Assembly (NCBI RefSeq): GCF_000987835.1
Contig: NZ_CP011308.1
Span: 1,488,001 to 1,552,000 of the forward strand
Direction of reading: 5' to 3'
Length of the DNA: 64,000 nucleotides
DNA from: Sulfurovum lithotrophicum
Lineage (GTDB): Bacteria > Campylobacterota > Campylobacteria > Campylobacterales > Sulfurovaceae
The notes under the pieces are model-generated. The model searched no databases and was not told the origin of the DNA. It saw only the letters and a program-made list of their open reading frames with translations. Positions 52,016 through 61,227 of the stretch are shown piece after piece. Within the stretch, counting starts at the first letter, position 1. Every line of letters starts with the position of its first letter. Made by a program: the position numbers and the translations under genes.

Positions 52016-52058
52016 ACCCCTATTTTGTACCCCTATTTTGATTTTAGACCCCTATTTT
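52016..52058. repeat. Three ACCCCTATTTT direct repeats
   Basis: ACCCCTATTTT occurs at 52016-52026, 52029-52039 and 52048-52058, between the outer end of the RAYT fragment and the right 40-bp repeat. The intact RAYT end has one diverged version (ACTCCTATTTT at 50154-50164). Confidence 0.8.
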
Positions 52059-52069
52059 TTCTATTTTTG

Positions 52070-52109
52070 GGATACGGCAGAAGGCACCGTTTGGGAAAAA
52101 GCGTAGATA
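52070..52109. repeat. 40-bp direct repeat, right copy
   Basis: An exact copy of the cysS 3' end at 49191-49230, including the TAG. No further cysS sequence lies to its left. It closes the mobile island and interrupts what looks like the end of an ABC-ATPase gene. Confidence 0.95.
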
Positions 52110-52244
52110 ACTTTTCTTTACTATATCAAATTTCGACAATTCTGCCAAATCCCTATCTATGATTATTTGTTCATTCCGCATAATGTATATACGATCTAGA
52201 GAATTTGCTGTATTGATTTCTTGGAAAATTGAGGAAGATATCAA
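52110..52244 (-). pseudogene. Possible C-terminal remnant of an ABC transporter ATPase
   Basis: The minus-strand frame from TTG 52244 reads QEINTANSLDRIYIMRNEQI, then IIDRDLAELSKFDIVKKSYL, which resembles the end of exporter-type ABC ATPases (H-loop region, then NADRIYVLDNGKIVEEGTHDEL). A stop codon lies just upstream, and the downstream side runs into the 40-bp repeat. It is short and the similarity is judged by eye. Confidence 0.4.
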
Positions 52245-52275
52245 CCTGTAATCTTACATTAACTAACTCGAAAGT

Positions 52276-53274
52276 CTATTGAGAAAAAATACGTTTTCTG
52301 AAACGACGTAGAGAAATATGTGCTTTTTTAAGCGAAGAGTAGTTCATTATTCTATGGTAATACTTTCGGTATTTTTTTGGAAAATCTGTTTTTTTCAATT
52401 TCATATTTGCAATAATATTTTGTGCCATTTTCGCATACATTTTGCTGTTCTCAACCACATACATTGGCGAGGATAGCTCTTTTACATAATATATAAAAAC
52501 AGTTTCGGGCTCAATAGCGTTTTTCCGACAGTTATCTGCCAAATCATCCCATGTTTTAAAGCTGTCAAAATATACATCCGTATTTGTTTCTGCTTGTGCA
52601 GAAATTGATTCAGGGAAAAAGCGATGAGTGTATAATGCCTCATCTATATATTCAATTCGTTTCGCAAACAGCAAAGAGAGATAATGAAAGAGAACATCAT
52701 CAAATTTATTATACTCTCTTTCGGAAAACCGTATATCGTAATGCTTAACCATATCACGCTTGACAATTTTTGTCCAGGGAGGGATAAATTGTCCATAGGA
52801 ATGCAGCTTCTCTTCGAGAGAATCAAAATTCATAGGTTTGGGCCTCCACAGCATAGAGGGAGGATCGTAAAGAGTGAATGTTTCATGCGTTGTTTCATTG
52901 TATTCCACTGCATTGCAGAATACAATATCAGCATTGGACGTCTGGGCCTTCTGAACCATTTTTTCATACTTTGTCAGATCCTGCCAATCGTCATGATCCA
53001 TCAGAGTTACATATCGTCCCGTTGCTAAATTCAATCCTTCGTTTCGCGTAGCACCGGGACCAATATTTTTTTCATGAAATATCGGTTTTATTCGTGAATC
53101 ACGTTTCGCATACTTACGTATAATCTCCGGAGTTGAGTCTCTGGATGCATCATCAATAATAATAATTTCCATATTATGGAAAGTTTGATGAACTACAGAA
53201 TCCAAACATTGCTCGATATGCTTTTCAATGGTAAAGGTCGGAATAATCACTGAAAGGAAAGGGGTGTTATGCAT
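52276..53274 (-). CDS. Family 2 glycosyltransferase
   Basis: A 332-residue GT-A fold enzyme. The N-terminal part is FLSVIIPTFTIEKHIEQCLDSV, then IIIIDDASRDSTPEII (first acidic site), NIGPGATRNEGLNLATGRYVTLMDHDDW (DxD-type site near residue 97). The C-terminal 200 residues are helical and carry no membrane segment. It probably adds a sugar to a surface polysaccharide or glycolipid. It is the second gene of a short pair with the following glycosyltransferase and ends beside the ABC-ATPase remnant. Confidence 0.91.
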   Translation of the reverse strand: MHNTPFLSVIIPTFTIEKHIEQCLDSVVHQTFHNMEIIIIDDASRDSTPEIIRKYAKRDSRIKPIFHEKNIGPGATRNEGLNLATGRYVTLMDHDDWQDLTKYEKMVQKAQTSNADIVFCNAVEYNETTHETFTLYDPPSMLWRPKPMNFDSLEEKLHSYGQFIPPWTKIVKRDMVKHYDIRFSEREYNKFDDVLFHYLSLLFAKRIEYIDEALYTHRFFPESISAQAETNTDVYFDSFKTWDDLADNCRKNAIEPETVFIYYVKELSSPMYVVENSKMYAKMAQNIIANMKLKKTDFPKKYRKYYHRIMNYSSLKKAHISLRRFRKRIFSQ

Positions 53275-53324
53275 TATATTTCACCAGATAATTGATGATC
53301 CGTGATACAGAAACATTCTGCCAA

Positions 53325-54623
53325 TTATGCATGATGTACAAATGAAATCTCCTTGGCAATTTTCACTAACTGATCAACCGCATCTTTTGTCGTCCACTCG
53401 GTATAGGTATGGGCATTAAAAGGCTCATCAGAAAGCCAACGAACAATCTGCTTCTTTATAGCCTTTGCTATTGCTTGTGGATCATCAACTTGCGCTAGAG
53501 AATTCTGGGGCTTGTCAAGCATTTCAAACAGTTCTTGGTTTCTATACAAAAACCCTAGAATAGGGCGACCCATACGCAGATATTCAAAGGTTTTAGCGGG
53601 AATAGTTTCCTGAGCCCAGAATTCAGGATTTTGAATAAGTAGAAGGCAGTCGGTTTCTGCCATATGCTTTAGAGCAATCTCTCTTTTAACCAGACCGTGA
53701 TAGGTCACATTATCTTTCCAAATAGAATCGTTGATGATCTTCTTGGCACTTTTGTCAATAGATCCATACTGATGAATGCAAATAAATTTAGCCCATTCAG
53801 GGTTCTCCTTAAGAACAATATCAAGACCGGAAAACAAATACCCAAAGTGGCGTTTTCCCCCCATTGATCCAAAATGAGAAAAGTTCATTGTAGCACCCTT
53901 GTGATAGGGGCTAATCGAAAGAGTTTTGGGTGATGTTCCCGCATAGATATAATGGCCCTGGTTCCCCAGGTCTGTTCGACGTTGTGCTGCCTCCATGGCT
54001 GCTTTTGTAAGAAATACTACCGCCTGCGCACGATGACAGATCAGCCGTTCGATAAATTTATATTGCCATAATGACCGCCTGCTATACGGCCAAACATCAT
54101 GTACCAAGGGATCCTGAAATTCCGCAATCCAAGGTATGCCGGCGTGGCGGGCAATCTTCATTGCCGCCAAGTGAGCACTAATCGAACCACCTGTCGAGTA
54201 GATACAGCTTGGCTGATACTCCTCGCAAAGAGCTATCCCTTTTTTCCCTACCGAAAAAGTCCAAGACCAACCTGCATCTATGTCCAGCAGTAGTTTTTCT
54301 AGTGCGTAGAATGGGAGTATCGGAATTAGCGCAAAACCTTGGAAAGTCTGCCGTATCCATTTTGTCGCAATACGGCTTTTTAAATAGTTACGGACTCGGC
54401 TTCGCAATGACGATGGCAACAAAGCCTCACTCGTACGATAGTGTGGCACGTCATTATACTGGCCACTGGTAGAGCAAGAGAGCATAATAGGCTGTATACC
54501 ATGCGCTTTCAGATATGGAAGACGGTCATCAATATGATTAGAAACAGCACTACCGGGTTTAGCAGCTGCATGGGAAAGGATTAACCAGCTTGTGTCAGTT
54601 TTTGTGTTTGTCGTATCACTCAT
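53325..54623 (-). CDS. GT-B type glycosyltransferase (group 1-like)
   Basis: About 432 residues, started at ATG 54623 (MSDTTNTKT) with AGAGGA 9 bases upstream. The N-terminal half begins SWLILSHAAAKPGSAVSNHID, and PSCIYSTGGSISAHLAAMKIA with GIPWIAEFQDPLVHDVWPYS are typical of GT-B sugar transferases acting on surface polysaccharides. The C-terminal half has the nucleotide-sugar site with ETIPAKTFEYLRMGRPILGFL near residue 355. The acceptor is unknown. The two glycosyltransferases appear to be an accessory polysaccharide fragment. Confidence 0.85.
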   Translation of the reverse strand: MSDTTNTKTDTSWLILSHAAAKPGSAVSNHIDDRLPYLKAHGIQPIMLSCSTSGQYNDVPHYRTSEALLPSSLRSRVRNYLKSRIATKWIRQTFQGFALIPILPFYALEKLLLDIDAGWSWTFSVGKKGIALCEEYQPSCIYSTGGSISAHLAAMKIARHAGIPWIAEFQDPLVHDVWPYSRRSLWQYKFIERLICHRAQAVVFLTKAAMEAAQRRTDLGNQGHYIYAGTSPKTLSISPYHKGATMNFSHFGSMGGKRHFGYLFSGLDIVLKENPEWAKFICIHQYGSIDKSAKKIINDSIWKDNVTYHGLVKREIALKHMAETDCLLLIQNPEFWAQETIPAKTFEYLRMGRPILGFLYRNQELFEMLDKPQNSLAQVDDPQAIAKAIKKQIVRWLSDEPFNAHTYTEWTTKDAVDQLVKIAKEISFVHHA

Positions 54624-54940
54624 TGCTTCATTCCTCTGTTTGATAATTGTCAATATTCTACGACTTGACTGTACAGCTTCGATCCATTCTAAATAAGACA
54701 AGATAAAACAAAACCAGCGCAAAGTATTTTAGAATAATAAAACATTTCTACTTAATACCTCATCTCCAAATTCCAAAATAGAACTTTCCCTCTGAATAAC
54801 TGGCAAAATTTGCCTATAAACTGCCCCAAAAAAAACAAAAAAGGTTCCAAGTGGCAACAGCAACTCAACCCGTCATTATGACAATCACCTACTATCAACT
54901 TATTTAGCTATAATAGCACCAATTTATCATGGAGAACGCC
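54624..54940. other. 317-base gap with pyrD promoter region
   Basis: No gene is seen. A TATAAT at 54909-54914 is a candidate -10 for pyrD; no matching -35 is evident. The first 100 bases form an open but signal-less extension of the glycosyltransferase frame. Confidence 0.5.
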
Positions 54941-56005
54941 ATGCCACTTTTTTCATACGATACCGTCAAAAAAATACTTTTTAACTTCGATCCTGAAACT
55001 GCTCATACCATTGCAGGTATCGGCCTGAGAGCACTGCCCTGCTTTCCCCCGCTTCAGCACTTTCTGGCAAAACAGTATTTCGTGACCGACCCGATCATCG
55101 AGCAGGAATTCTTTGGAAGAACCTTCAAAAATCCCGTCGGACTGGGTGCCGGTTTTGACAAGAACGGCCAGTACATCACTTCCATGCCGGCACTCGGTTT
55201 CGGTTTTACCGAAATAGGAACGGTGACACCCAAACCACAGCCGGGCAACCCCAAACCAAGACTTTTCAGACTTCTTGAAGACCGGTCCATACAGAATGCC
55301 ATGGGCTTTAACAACAGAGGGATGGGCTATATGCTTGAGCAGCTCAACAAACTCTACTTCTTCGACTACCCTGTCGGCATCAACATCGGAAAGAACAAGG
55401 TAACCCCGGAAGAGAAAGCATTAGAGGACTATGAAACACTTTTCCATGCATTCAAAGACTACGGTGACTACATTGTCATCAACATCTCTTCCCCCAACAC
55501 TCCGGGACTGAGAGATCTGCAGAATGAACAGTTCATCAAAGACATTTTTGCCATGGCAAAACGTATTACCGACCAGCCCGTACTGCTCAAGATCGCACCG
55601 GATATGACGGCTGAAGACGCCATTGCACTGTGCAACACTGCCGTAGATGCCGGTGCAGCGGGGATCATCGCTACCAATACCACCATTGACTACAGCCTTA
55701 CGCCTCATGCCAAAGATTTCGGCGGTATCTCGGGAGCGTTGCTCACAGAAAAGTCTTACCAGCTCTTCAAAGCCATAGGCAAAGAACTGTACGGTAAAAC
55801 CCTGCTTATCTCTGTAGGCGGCATCGACTCGGCCGAAGAAGCCTACAGGCGTATCAAAGCAGGTGCTTCGCTTGTACAGGTTTACAGTATGCTCATATAC
55901 AAAGGCCCTGCGCTCATCAGAGAAATTAACGAGGGACTTATAAAACTGTTAAAAAAAGACGGGTATACTCATATTTCAGAAGCCATCGGCGCTGATTGGA
56001 AATAA
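54941..56005 (+). CDS. pyrD: Dihydroorotate dehydrogenase (quinone), class 2
   Basis: PyrD oxidises dihydroorotate to orotate with quinone in pyrimidine synthesis. The protein has about 354 residues from ATG 54941, which has GGAG 6 bases upstream (an ATG at 54929 is in frame). The N-terminal helical membrane-binding region is typical of class 2. Motifs are NPVGLGAGFDKNGQ, EIGTVTPKPQPGNPKPRLFRL, NAMGFNN, NISSPNTPGLRDLQ (catalytic serine in SPNTPGL), KIAPDMT, TNTTIDY and SVGGIDSAEEAYRRIKAGASLVQVYS. Confidence 0.95.
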   Translation: MPLFSYDTVKKILFNFDPETAHTIAGIGLRALPCFPPLQHFLAKQYFVTDPIIEQEFFGRTFKNPVGLGAGFDKNGQYITSMPALGFGFTEIGTVTPKPQPGNPKPRLFRLLEDRSIQNAMGFNNRGMGYMLEQLNKLYFFDYPVGINIGKNKVTPEEKALEDYETLFHAFKDYGDYIVINISSPNTPGLRDLQNEQFIKDIFAMAKRITDQPVLLKIAPDMTAEDAIALCNTAVDAGAAGIIATNTTIDYSLTPHAKDFGGISGALLTEKSYQLFKAIGKELYGKTLLISVGGIDSAEEAYRRIKAGASLVQVYSMLIYKGPALIREINEGLIKLLKKDGYTHISEAIGADWK

Positions 56006-56009
56006 CCGC

Positions 56010-56064
56010 ATAAGGTGTGTAATCACGCACCACATGTTTAACGATGCGTGATTTCGCACCCTAC
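56010..56064. repeat. REP-like element, GTAGGGTG family (copy 3)
   Basis: An imperfect palindrome centred at 56037. ATCACGCA (56022-56029) pairs with TGCGTGAT (56045-56052), and the outer CACCCTAC (56057-56064) faces a diverged ATAAGGTG. It fills the gap between pyrD and the M16 peptidase; the ribosome binding site of the peptidase (GGAG) begins immediately after it. Confidence 0.75.
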
Positions 56065-56073
56065 GGAGACCAT

Positions 56074-57408
56074 ATGAATTTAAAAACAATCATTAAAAGA
56101 ACAGTATTGGGATTGATACTGTTATCAGGAGTACTCATGGCCAATTCACTGCCAAAACACTATACAAAAACACTTGACAACGGCCTGCAGGTCGTGGTCA
56201 TACCTATGGACAATGATTCGGGTGTCATTACCACCGACATTTACTACAAAGTCGGAAGCAGAAACGAAGTTATGGGTAAAAGCGGCATGGCACATATGCT
56301 TGAGCATTTGAGTTTCAAATCGACCAAAAAGCTCAAAGAGGGCGAATTTGACGTCATTGTCAAAGGGCATGGCGGCGTCAACAACGCATCAACAGGTTTC
56401 GATAAGACACATTATTTCATCAAGACCGCCAGCAAGAACCTCTCCATGACACTCGACCTGTTCAGCGAACTGATGCACAATCTCAAACTCACAGACGAAG
56501 AGTTTCAAAAAGAACGTCAGGTCGTAGCCGAGGAAAGACGTCTCAGAACGGACAACAACCCTATGGGATACCTCTATTTCAGGGCATTCAACACACATTA
56601 TGTCTACCACCCCTACCACTGGCTGCCCATCGGTTTTATGGAAGACATACAGTCGTGGAAGATCGAAGATATCAGAGCGTTCTACCACCGTTACTACCAG
56701 CCTGAAAATGCCATTCTGGTCGTTGCCGGAGATATCAAGCCCGAAACGGTCTTCAGTGAAGCCAAAAAATATTTCGGAAAGATCAAAAATGAGCACAAGA
56801 TCCCCAAAGTCACAGCCATGGAACCCAAAGTGGACGGAGCCAAAAGAGCCATTCTGCACAAAGAGAGCAACCAGGTGGATACCCTTGCCATCCTCTACTC
56901 TATTCCCAACTTCGAAGATGACGACCAGGTGGTCCTTTCCGCTATCAGCCACATCCTGAGCAACGGGAAAAGCAGCCGTTTCGAGAAAAAACTGGTCCAT
57001 GAAAAACAGCTTGTCAACCAGATCTACGGTTACAATATGGAGATGAAAGACCCGGGTGTATTCCTCATCATGGCACTTGTTTCTCCGGGGGTCGAACCTG
57101 AAACCGTTGAAAAAGAGATACTCTCAGAGCTTGAGAAGATCAAGAACGGCGATGTTACACAGGCAGAACTCGACAAAGTAAAGATCAATACCAAAGCAGA
57201 ATTCATTTACTCGCTGGAGAGCTCCAACTCACTGACAAGCCTTTACGGAGACTATCTTGCCAAAGGAAATCTCAAGCCTTTACTTGAATATGAAGAGAAA
57301 TTGGATAAAATTACACTCAAAGAGATCAGTCGGGTAGCCAAAAAGTATTTTGACCATGACTATTCAACCACTGTGATCCTCAAAAAACACGAAGAGAAAA
57401 AACAGTAA
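56074..57408 (+). CDS. Periplasmic M16-family zinc peptidase
   Basis: About 444 residues from ATG 56074 with GGAG 5 bases upstream. A signal sequence ([11 protein letters not shown]) is followed by the N-terminal M16 domain with the inverted zinc motif HMLEHLSFK (HxxEH, near residue 65) and the distal glutamate in [10 protein letters not shown] near residue 145. The C-terminal domain has [12 protein letters not shown] and the [20 protein letters not shown] stretch. It is of the pitrilysin/processing-peptidase type that trims peptides in the periplasm. Confidence 0.91.
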   Translation: MNLKTIIKRTVLGLILLSGVLMANSLPKHYTKTLDNGLQVVVIPMDNDSGVITTDIYYKVGSRNEVMGKSGMAHMLEHLSFKSTKKLKEGEFDVIVKGHGGVNNASTGFDKTHYFIKTASKNLSMTLDLFSELMHNLKLTDEEFQKERQVVAEERRLRTDNNPMGYLYFRAFNTHYVYHPYHWLPIGFMEDIQSWKIEDIRAFYHRYYQPENAILVVAGDIKPETVFSEAKKYFGKIKNEHKIPKVTAMEPKVDGAKRAILHKESNQVDTLAILYSIPNFEDDDQVVLSAISHILSNGKSSRFEKKLVHEKQLVNQIYGYNMEMKDPGVFLIMALVSPGVEPETVEKEILSELEKIKNGDVTQAELDKVKINTKAEFIYSLESSNSLTSLYGDYLAKGNLKPLLEYEEKLDKITLKEISRVAKKYFDHDYSTTVILKKHEEKKQ

Positions 57409-57430
57409 GTATCACGTTAGGACAAGAAAG

Positions 57431-58324
57431 ATGAACAACTACATAAGCGGTGCGACCACTGCTATCATTACACCATTCAAGAACGGTACACTGGATGAAG
57501 CGACCTATGCCGCCCTCATCCAGAGACAGATCGACAACAACATCGATGCTATCTGTCCTGTAGGTACCACGGGGGAGAGTGCGACACTCAGCCATGACGA
57601 GCATAAAAGATGCATAGAGATCGCTGTTGAAGTATGCAAAGGCAGCAGGGCAAAAGTCCTTGCAGGTGCGGGAAGCAATGCAACACATGAAGCCATTGAC
57701 ATCGCCAAACATGCCGAAGCCTGCGGTGTCGATGCCCTCTTCTCCGTCAGCCCCTACTACAACAAACCAAGCCAGGAAGGGCTCTACCAGCACTACAAAG
57801 CGATCGCCTCGGCAGTCGAAGTCCCCTTTATGCTTTACAATGTTCCCGGACGGACAGGTGTGGACATCCTCCCCGATACGGTCAAAAGACTTTTTGATGA
57901 TGTATGGAATATCATGGGGATCAAAGAAGCGACAGGTTCCATCGAGAGAACGGTGGAACTCTTGGCAAAAGTACCTGACCTCTATGTCTTCTCCGGTGAT
58001 GATGCGATCGACTTTCCCATTTTGGCAAGCGGTGGAAAAGGAATTACTTCTGTAACAGCCAATCTGCTGCCTGACATGAAAGCGGATCTGACACACGCAG
58101 CGCTTAGAGGGGATTTCAAAACCTCCAAAGCAATCAATGATGAACTCTTTGAGATCAATAAAATTCTCTTCTGTGAAAGCAATCCTATTCCGATCAAGGC
58201 GGCGATGTACATCGCCGGTCTCATCGATACCCTGGAATACAGACTGCCTCTTGTACCGCCAAGCAGCGAGAATATGAAGAAGATAGAAGATGTCATGAAA
58301 AAATATAAAATCGTAGGAGTGTAA
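57431..58324 (+). CDS. dapA: 4-Hydroxy-tetrahydrodipicolinate synthase
   Basis: DapA condenses pyruvate and aspartate semialdehyde for lysine and diaminopimelate synthesis. The 297-residue TIM-barrel protein has [34 protein letters not shown] (pyruvate site), [22 protein letters not shown] (catalytic tyrosine), [12 protein letters not shown], and GIKEATGS with the Schiff-base lysine near residue 163. It precedes the FabL-type gene by 1 base. Confidence 0.96.
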   Translation: MNNYISGATTAIITPFKNGTLDEATYAALIQRQIDNNIDAICPVGTTGESATLSHDEHKRCIEIAVEVCKGSRAKVLAGAGSNATHEAIDIAKHAEACGVDALFSVSPYYNKPSQEGLYQHYKAIASAVEVPFMLYNVPGRTGVDILPDTVKRLFDDVWNIMGIKEATGSIERTVELLAKVPDLYVFSGDDAIDFPILASGGKGITSVTANLLPDMKADLTHAALRGDFKTSKAINDELFEINKILFCESNPIPIKAAMYIAGLIDTLEYRLPLVPPSSENMKKIEDVMKKYKIVGV

Positions 58325-58325
58325 C

Positions 58326-59105
58326 ATGGGTGAAATGAAAGGGAAGACCGTTGTTATTACGGGAGCGACGAAGGGAATAGGTAAAGCCTGTGCCGAAAAG
58401 TTCGCTCAGAACGGAGTGAATGTCGCATTCACCTACAACAGCAACAAAGATGCAGCAGATGTGATCGCTCAGGAGCTCATGGATAGTTACGGTATCAAAG
58501 CCAAAGCATATCCCCTCGATATCCTCGATACCGATCAGTTCAAACCGCTTTTTGCTTCTATCGACGAAGATTTTGACAGAGTAGATTTCTTCGTTTCCAA
58601 CGCGATGATCTACGGACGCCCTGTTGTCGGCGGTTACGGTAAGTTCATGAAACTCAGACCCAAAAAAGGTCTGGCAAACATCTATACTGCCACAGTCGGT
58701 GCCTTTGTAGCCGGTTCACAGGAAGCTGCCAAACGCATGGAAAAAGTAGGCGGCGGTGCCATTGTAACGCTTAGCTCTACGGGTAACCTCATCTATATCG
58801 AGAACTATGCCGGCCACGGTACGAACAAAGCCGCAGTGGAAGCCATGGCACGCTATGCAGCTGTTGAGCTTGGCGAAATGGGTATCAGGGTCAATGCCGT
58901 CTCCGGCGGGCCAATCGACACAGATGCCCTCAAAGCATTCACCAATTACGAAGAGGTCAAAGCCGAGACCATCAAACGTTCAGCTGTCAACAGAATGGGA
59001 AGCCCCGAAGACCTCGCCGGTTCAGTCTACTTCCTCTGTACGGACGACGCCAGCTGGATCACCGGACAGACCATTGTAGTGGATGGCGGAACGACATTCC
59101 GCTAA
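58326..59105 (+). CDS. fabL: Enoyl-ACP reductase of FabL type
   Basis: A 259-residue short-chain dehydrogenase. The nucleotide-binding loop is ITGATKGIGKACAEKFA. The catalytic region is YAGHGTNKAAVEAMARYAAVELG, giving Y-x6-K spacing, which marks enoyl-ACP reductases and not ordinary SDRs (Y-x3-K). The tail NAVSGGPIDTDALKAF and GQTIIVDGG-like GQTIVVDGGTTFR matches FabL of Bacillus. It would reduce trans-2-enoyl-ACP in fatty acid elongation. It begins 1 base after dapA, so the two are co-transcribed. Confidence 0.82.
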   Translation: MGEMKGKTVVITGATKGIGKACAEKFAQNGVNVAFTYNSNKDAADVIAQELMDSYGIKAKAYPLDILDTDQFKPLFASIDEDFDRVDFFVSNAMIYGRPVVGGYGKFMKLRPKKGLANIYTATVGAFVAGSQEAAKRMEKVGGGAIVTLSSTGNLIYIENYAGHGTNKAAVEAMARYAAVELGEMGIRVNAVSGGPIDTDALKAFTNYEEVKAETIKRSAVNRMGSPEDLAGSVYFLCTDDASWITGQTIVVDGGTTFR

Positions 59106-59139
59106 GTGGAATGAACGGAGGATTATTTCTCTTCGACCC

Positions 59140-59214
59140 GCGTAGGGTGCTGTCCCCTGACGGCACCAACTAAAATATTGTCTTTTGGTGCTGTGAGGGC
59201 ACAGCACCCTACGC
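59140..59214. repeat. REP-like element, GTAGGGTG family (copy 4, long form)
   Basis: A 75-bp palindrome centred at 59177 with exact outer arms of 14 bases (GCGTAGGGTGCTGT, 59140-59153, and its complement 59201-59214) and inner arms that match at most positions. It has no coding content and fills the gap between the enoyl reductase and pgsA. Confidence 0.88.
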
Positions 59215-59249
59215 ATTTCAATTAATCACGCATATTATAGGAGCAGATG

Positions 59250-59819
59250 ATGGCATCATCACAAATTTTCAATATCCCCAACATCCTTGCCTTCATCCGC
59301 CTCCTCCTCGCACCCCTCATGTTCCTCTTCCTCGTCAATCAAGATGCCAGTATCTTTGAAGGCATTGACAGATCATGGCTGAACTATTTTGCTGCCTTCA
59401 TCTTTGTGGTCGCCTCGGCAACGGACTTCTTCGACGGCTACATAGCCCGTACTTTCAACCAGGTAACCGTTCTGGGTGCCATTCTCGACCCTCTGGCGGA
59501 CAAAATGCTTACCCTTGCAGGTTTTCTTGGGCTGATGATGCTTGACTGGGCATCTCCCTGGGCGATCTTTCTCATTCTTACCAGGGAACTTTTCATTACC
59601 GGCCTTCGTGTCTCTGCCATGAGCCAGGGAATGGATATTTCCGCCTCCTGGATGGGCAAGGTTAAAACCGTGGTGCAGATGATCGCCATTGGTTTTTTAC
59701 TGATGCAGTGGCCCGGAGGTACAGTTCTTTTATGGATTGCCGTCGTCCTTACACTCTACTCCGGCTATGAATATGTCAGAGATTTCTTCCAAAAAATGTC
59801 CCATCATCCAATTGATTAA
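59250..59819 (+). CDS. pgsA: CDP-diacylglycerol--glycerol-3-phosphate 3-phosphatidyltransferase
   Basis: PgsA makes phosphatidylglycerol phosphate at the membrane. The roughly 189-residue protein has the CDP-alcohol phosphotransferase motif spread over ASATDFFDGYIARTFNQVTVLGAILDPLADKML near residues 50-85 (D-G-x2-A-R-x8-G-x3-D-x3-D). Four or five hydrophobic helices are visible. The start is ATG 59250, with AGGAG 6 bases upstream; an ATG at 59247 is in frame. Confidence 0.93.
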   Translation: MASSQIFNIPNILAFIRLLLAPLMFLFLVNQDASIFEGIDRSWLNYFAAFIFVVASATDFFDGYIARTFNQVTVLGAILDPLADKMLTLAGFLGLMMLDWASPWAIFLILTRELFITGLRVSAMSQGMDISASWMGKVKTVVQMIAIGFLLMQWPGGTVLLWIAVVLTLYSGYEYVRDFFQKMSHHPID

Positions 59820-59895
59820 AAATTAATCACTTTTCTCATTTACTTTCCATTCATCTTTGTTATCATACACTTACAAAACAAAACAAGGAAACAAA

Positions 59896-61095
59896 ATGAA
59901 ATTTACAAAATTAAGTCTAGTAGCAACATTGGCTGTAAGTGCTGCAGTAGCAGGTGGAGACATTGCTCCAGCTCCGGTAGTAGTAGAAGAAGCTCCAAAG
60001 ACAACAATCGACGGTAAATTGACGGGGTACTACATTACTGCTGATAATGGGAAACCTACATATGACATGTTTGACAAAGACTGGTCACAGCTCGGTTTGG
60101 CAGCAACACTGAATGTAAACCATAAGTTTACAGACAATATCGCTATGAACCTGGGTGCAGTTGGTTATGTGAATACAAATAGAGATATTCCGTTTGACTA
60201 TATTGGCGAATACTTTGAAGGTCAGGACAATGGCGCATTCATCAACGTAGCAAACATTACAGCTACTCTCATGGACACAACTTTCATTCTTGGTCGTCAA
60301 CTCCTTAATACACCAATGTTGAGTGGTTTCGACTGGTTGCTTGCACCTGGTTCATTCGAGGCTTATACAGTTGCAAACTCTTCTATCGAGAATGTAACGC
60401 TTATCGGTTCATATGTAAGAACATGGAGAGTTAACAATACTGGTGACAACTGGATCAAATTGACAGATATCGATGATGGTAACAACTGGACAGTTAGTGC
60501 AGCATATGATAACAAAACAATATCTGGAAGCATCTGGTTCTATAATGTAGATGCCGGTGCTGCTGTCAGTCCAGATAAATATACACAGATCTATGTTGAT
60601 GGTGGATATGACTTTGGTGTTGCAAAACTTCTTGCACAGTATGTTAATACAAACTACAATACTGACACAATTGATGATTCAAATGTATTCGGTGTAAAAG
60701 GTACTGCTACACTCGGTAGTTTCGATCTTATGGCTGCTTATGTAAACGTTTCTGACAATGTTGCCGGCTGGGTTGGTGTAATGGACGGTCTTTATACAAG
60801 TTCATGGAACACAGCTACAGGTGGTTCTGAAGGAAATAACTTCAAAGTTGAAGCTGCAACTGAATTTGCCGGTATAAGCGCATCTGCAAGCTATGCTTAT
60901 TATGAATACAAAGATAGTGCTGTGAACAACAATGACGGTCATGAAATAGACGTCATTCTTGGATATGACTTCAAAAACACTGATATTGTCGTGATCAAAG
61001 ACATGGATCTCAATGTTGTCTATACAAACACAAACTACGGTGCTGATACAAGCGATATCAACGCTCTTGAAGTTTATGCAAACTACAAGTTTTAA
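59896..61095 (+). CDS. Major outer-membrane porin of Campylobacterota type
   Basis: A protein of about 399 residues from ATG 59896 (MKFTKLSLVATLAVSAAVA), which has AAGGAA 8 bases upstream; an upstream ATG at 59857 is not preferred. The mature protein starts AGGDIAPAPVVVEEAPKTT, then has the many short beta strands rich in G, N, Y and D seen in major porins, ending LEVYANYKF with a terminal aromatic. Codon use is biased to A/T-ending codons in contrast to its neighbours, which fits a highly expressed gene. A clear terminator follows. Confidence 0.88.
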   Translation: MKFTKLSLVATLAVSAAVAGGDIAPAPVVVEEAPKTTIDGKLTGYYITADNGKPTYDMFDKDWSQLGLAATLNVNHKFTDNIAMNLGAVGYVNTNRDIPFDYIGEYFEGQDNGAFINVANITATLMDTTFILGRQLLNTPMLSGFDWLLAPGSFEAYTVANSSIENVTLIGSYVRTWRVNNTGDNWIKLTDIDDGNNWTVSAAYDNKTISGSIWFYNVDAGAAVSPDKYTQIYVDGGYDFGVAKLLAQYVNTNYNTDTIDDSNVFGVKGTATLGSFDLMAAYVNVSDNVAGWVGVMDGLYTSSWNTATGGSEGNNFKVEAATEFAGISASASYAYYEYKDSAVNNNDGHEIDVILGYDFKNTDIVVIKDMDLNVVYTNTNYGADTSDINALEVYANYKF

Positions 61096-61131
61096 TCCTA
61101 CCCTGTAATCTCCCAAACTTTTTGAATACAC

Positions 61132-61163
61132 CACTCTCCTCCGGGAGAGTGTTTGGGCTTTTT
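61132..61163 (+). terminator. Rho-independent terminator of the porin gene
   Basis: CACTCTCC (61132-61139) pairs with GGAGAGTG (61144-61151) around a 4-base loop and is followed by a T-rich tract TTTGGGCTTTTT. This is the clearest terminator in the window, 37 bases after the porin stop codon. Confidence 0.82.
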
Positions 61164-61227
61164 ACTTTCAAAACTTTTCCAAATTTCCCTTCAAGAACAA
61201 ACTTTTTCAAAATTAAAAACTTTTTAT

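Noticed and set aside
49191-52109. Integrative element with its own integrase
   Set aside because: The 40-bp repeat resembles attachment sites, but no tyrosine or serine recombinase is encoded between the copies, so I report the repeat and do not name an integrative element.
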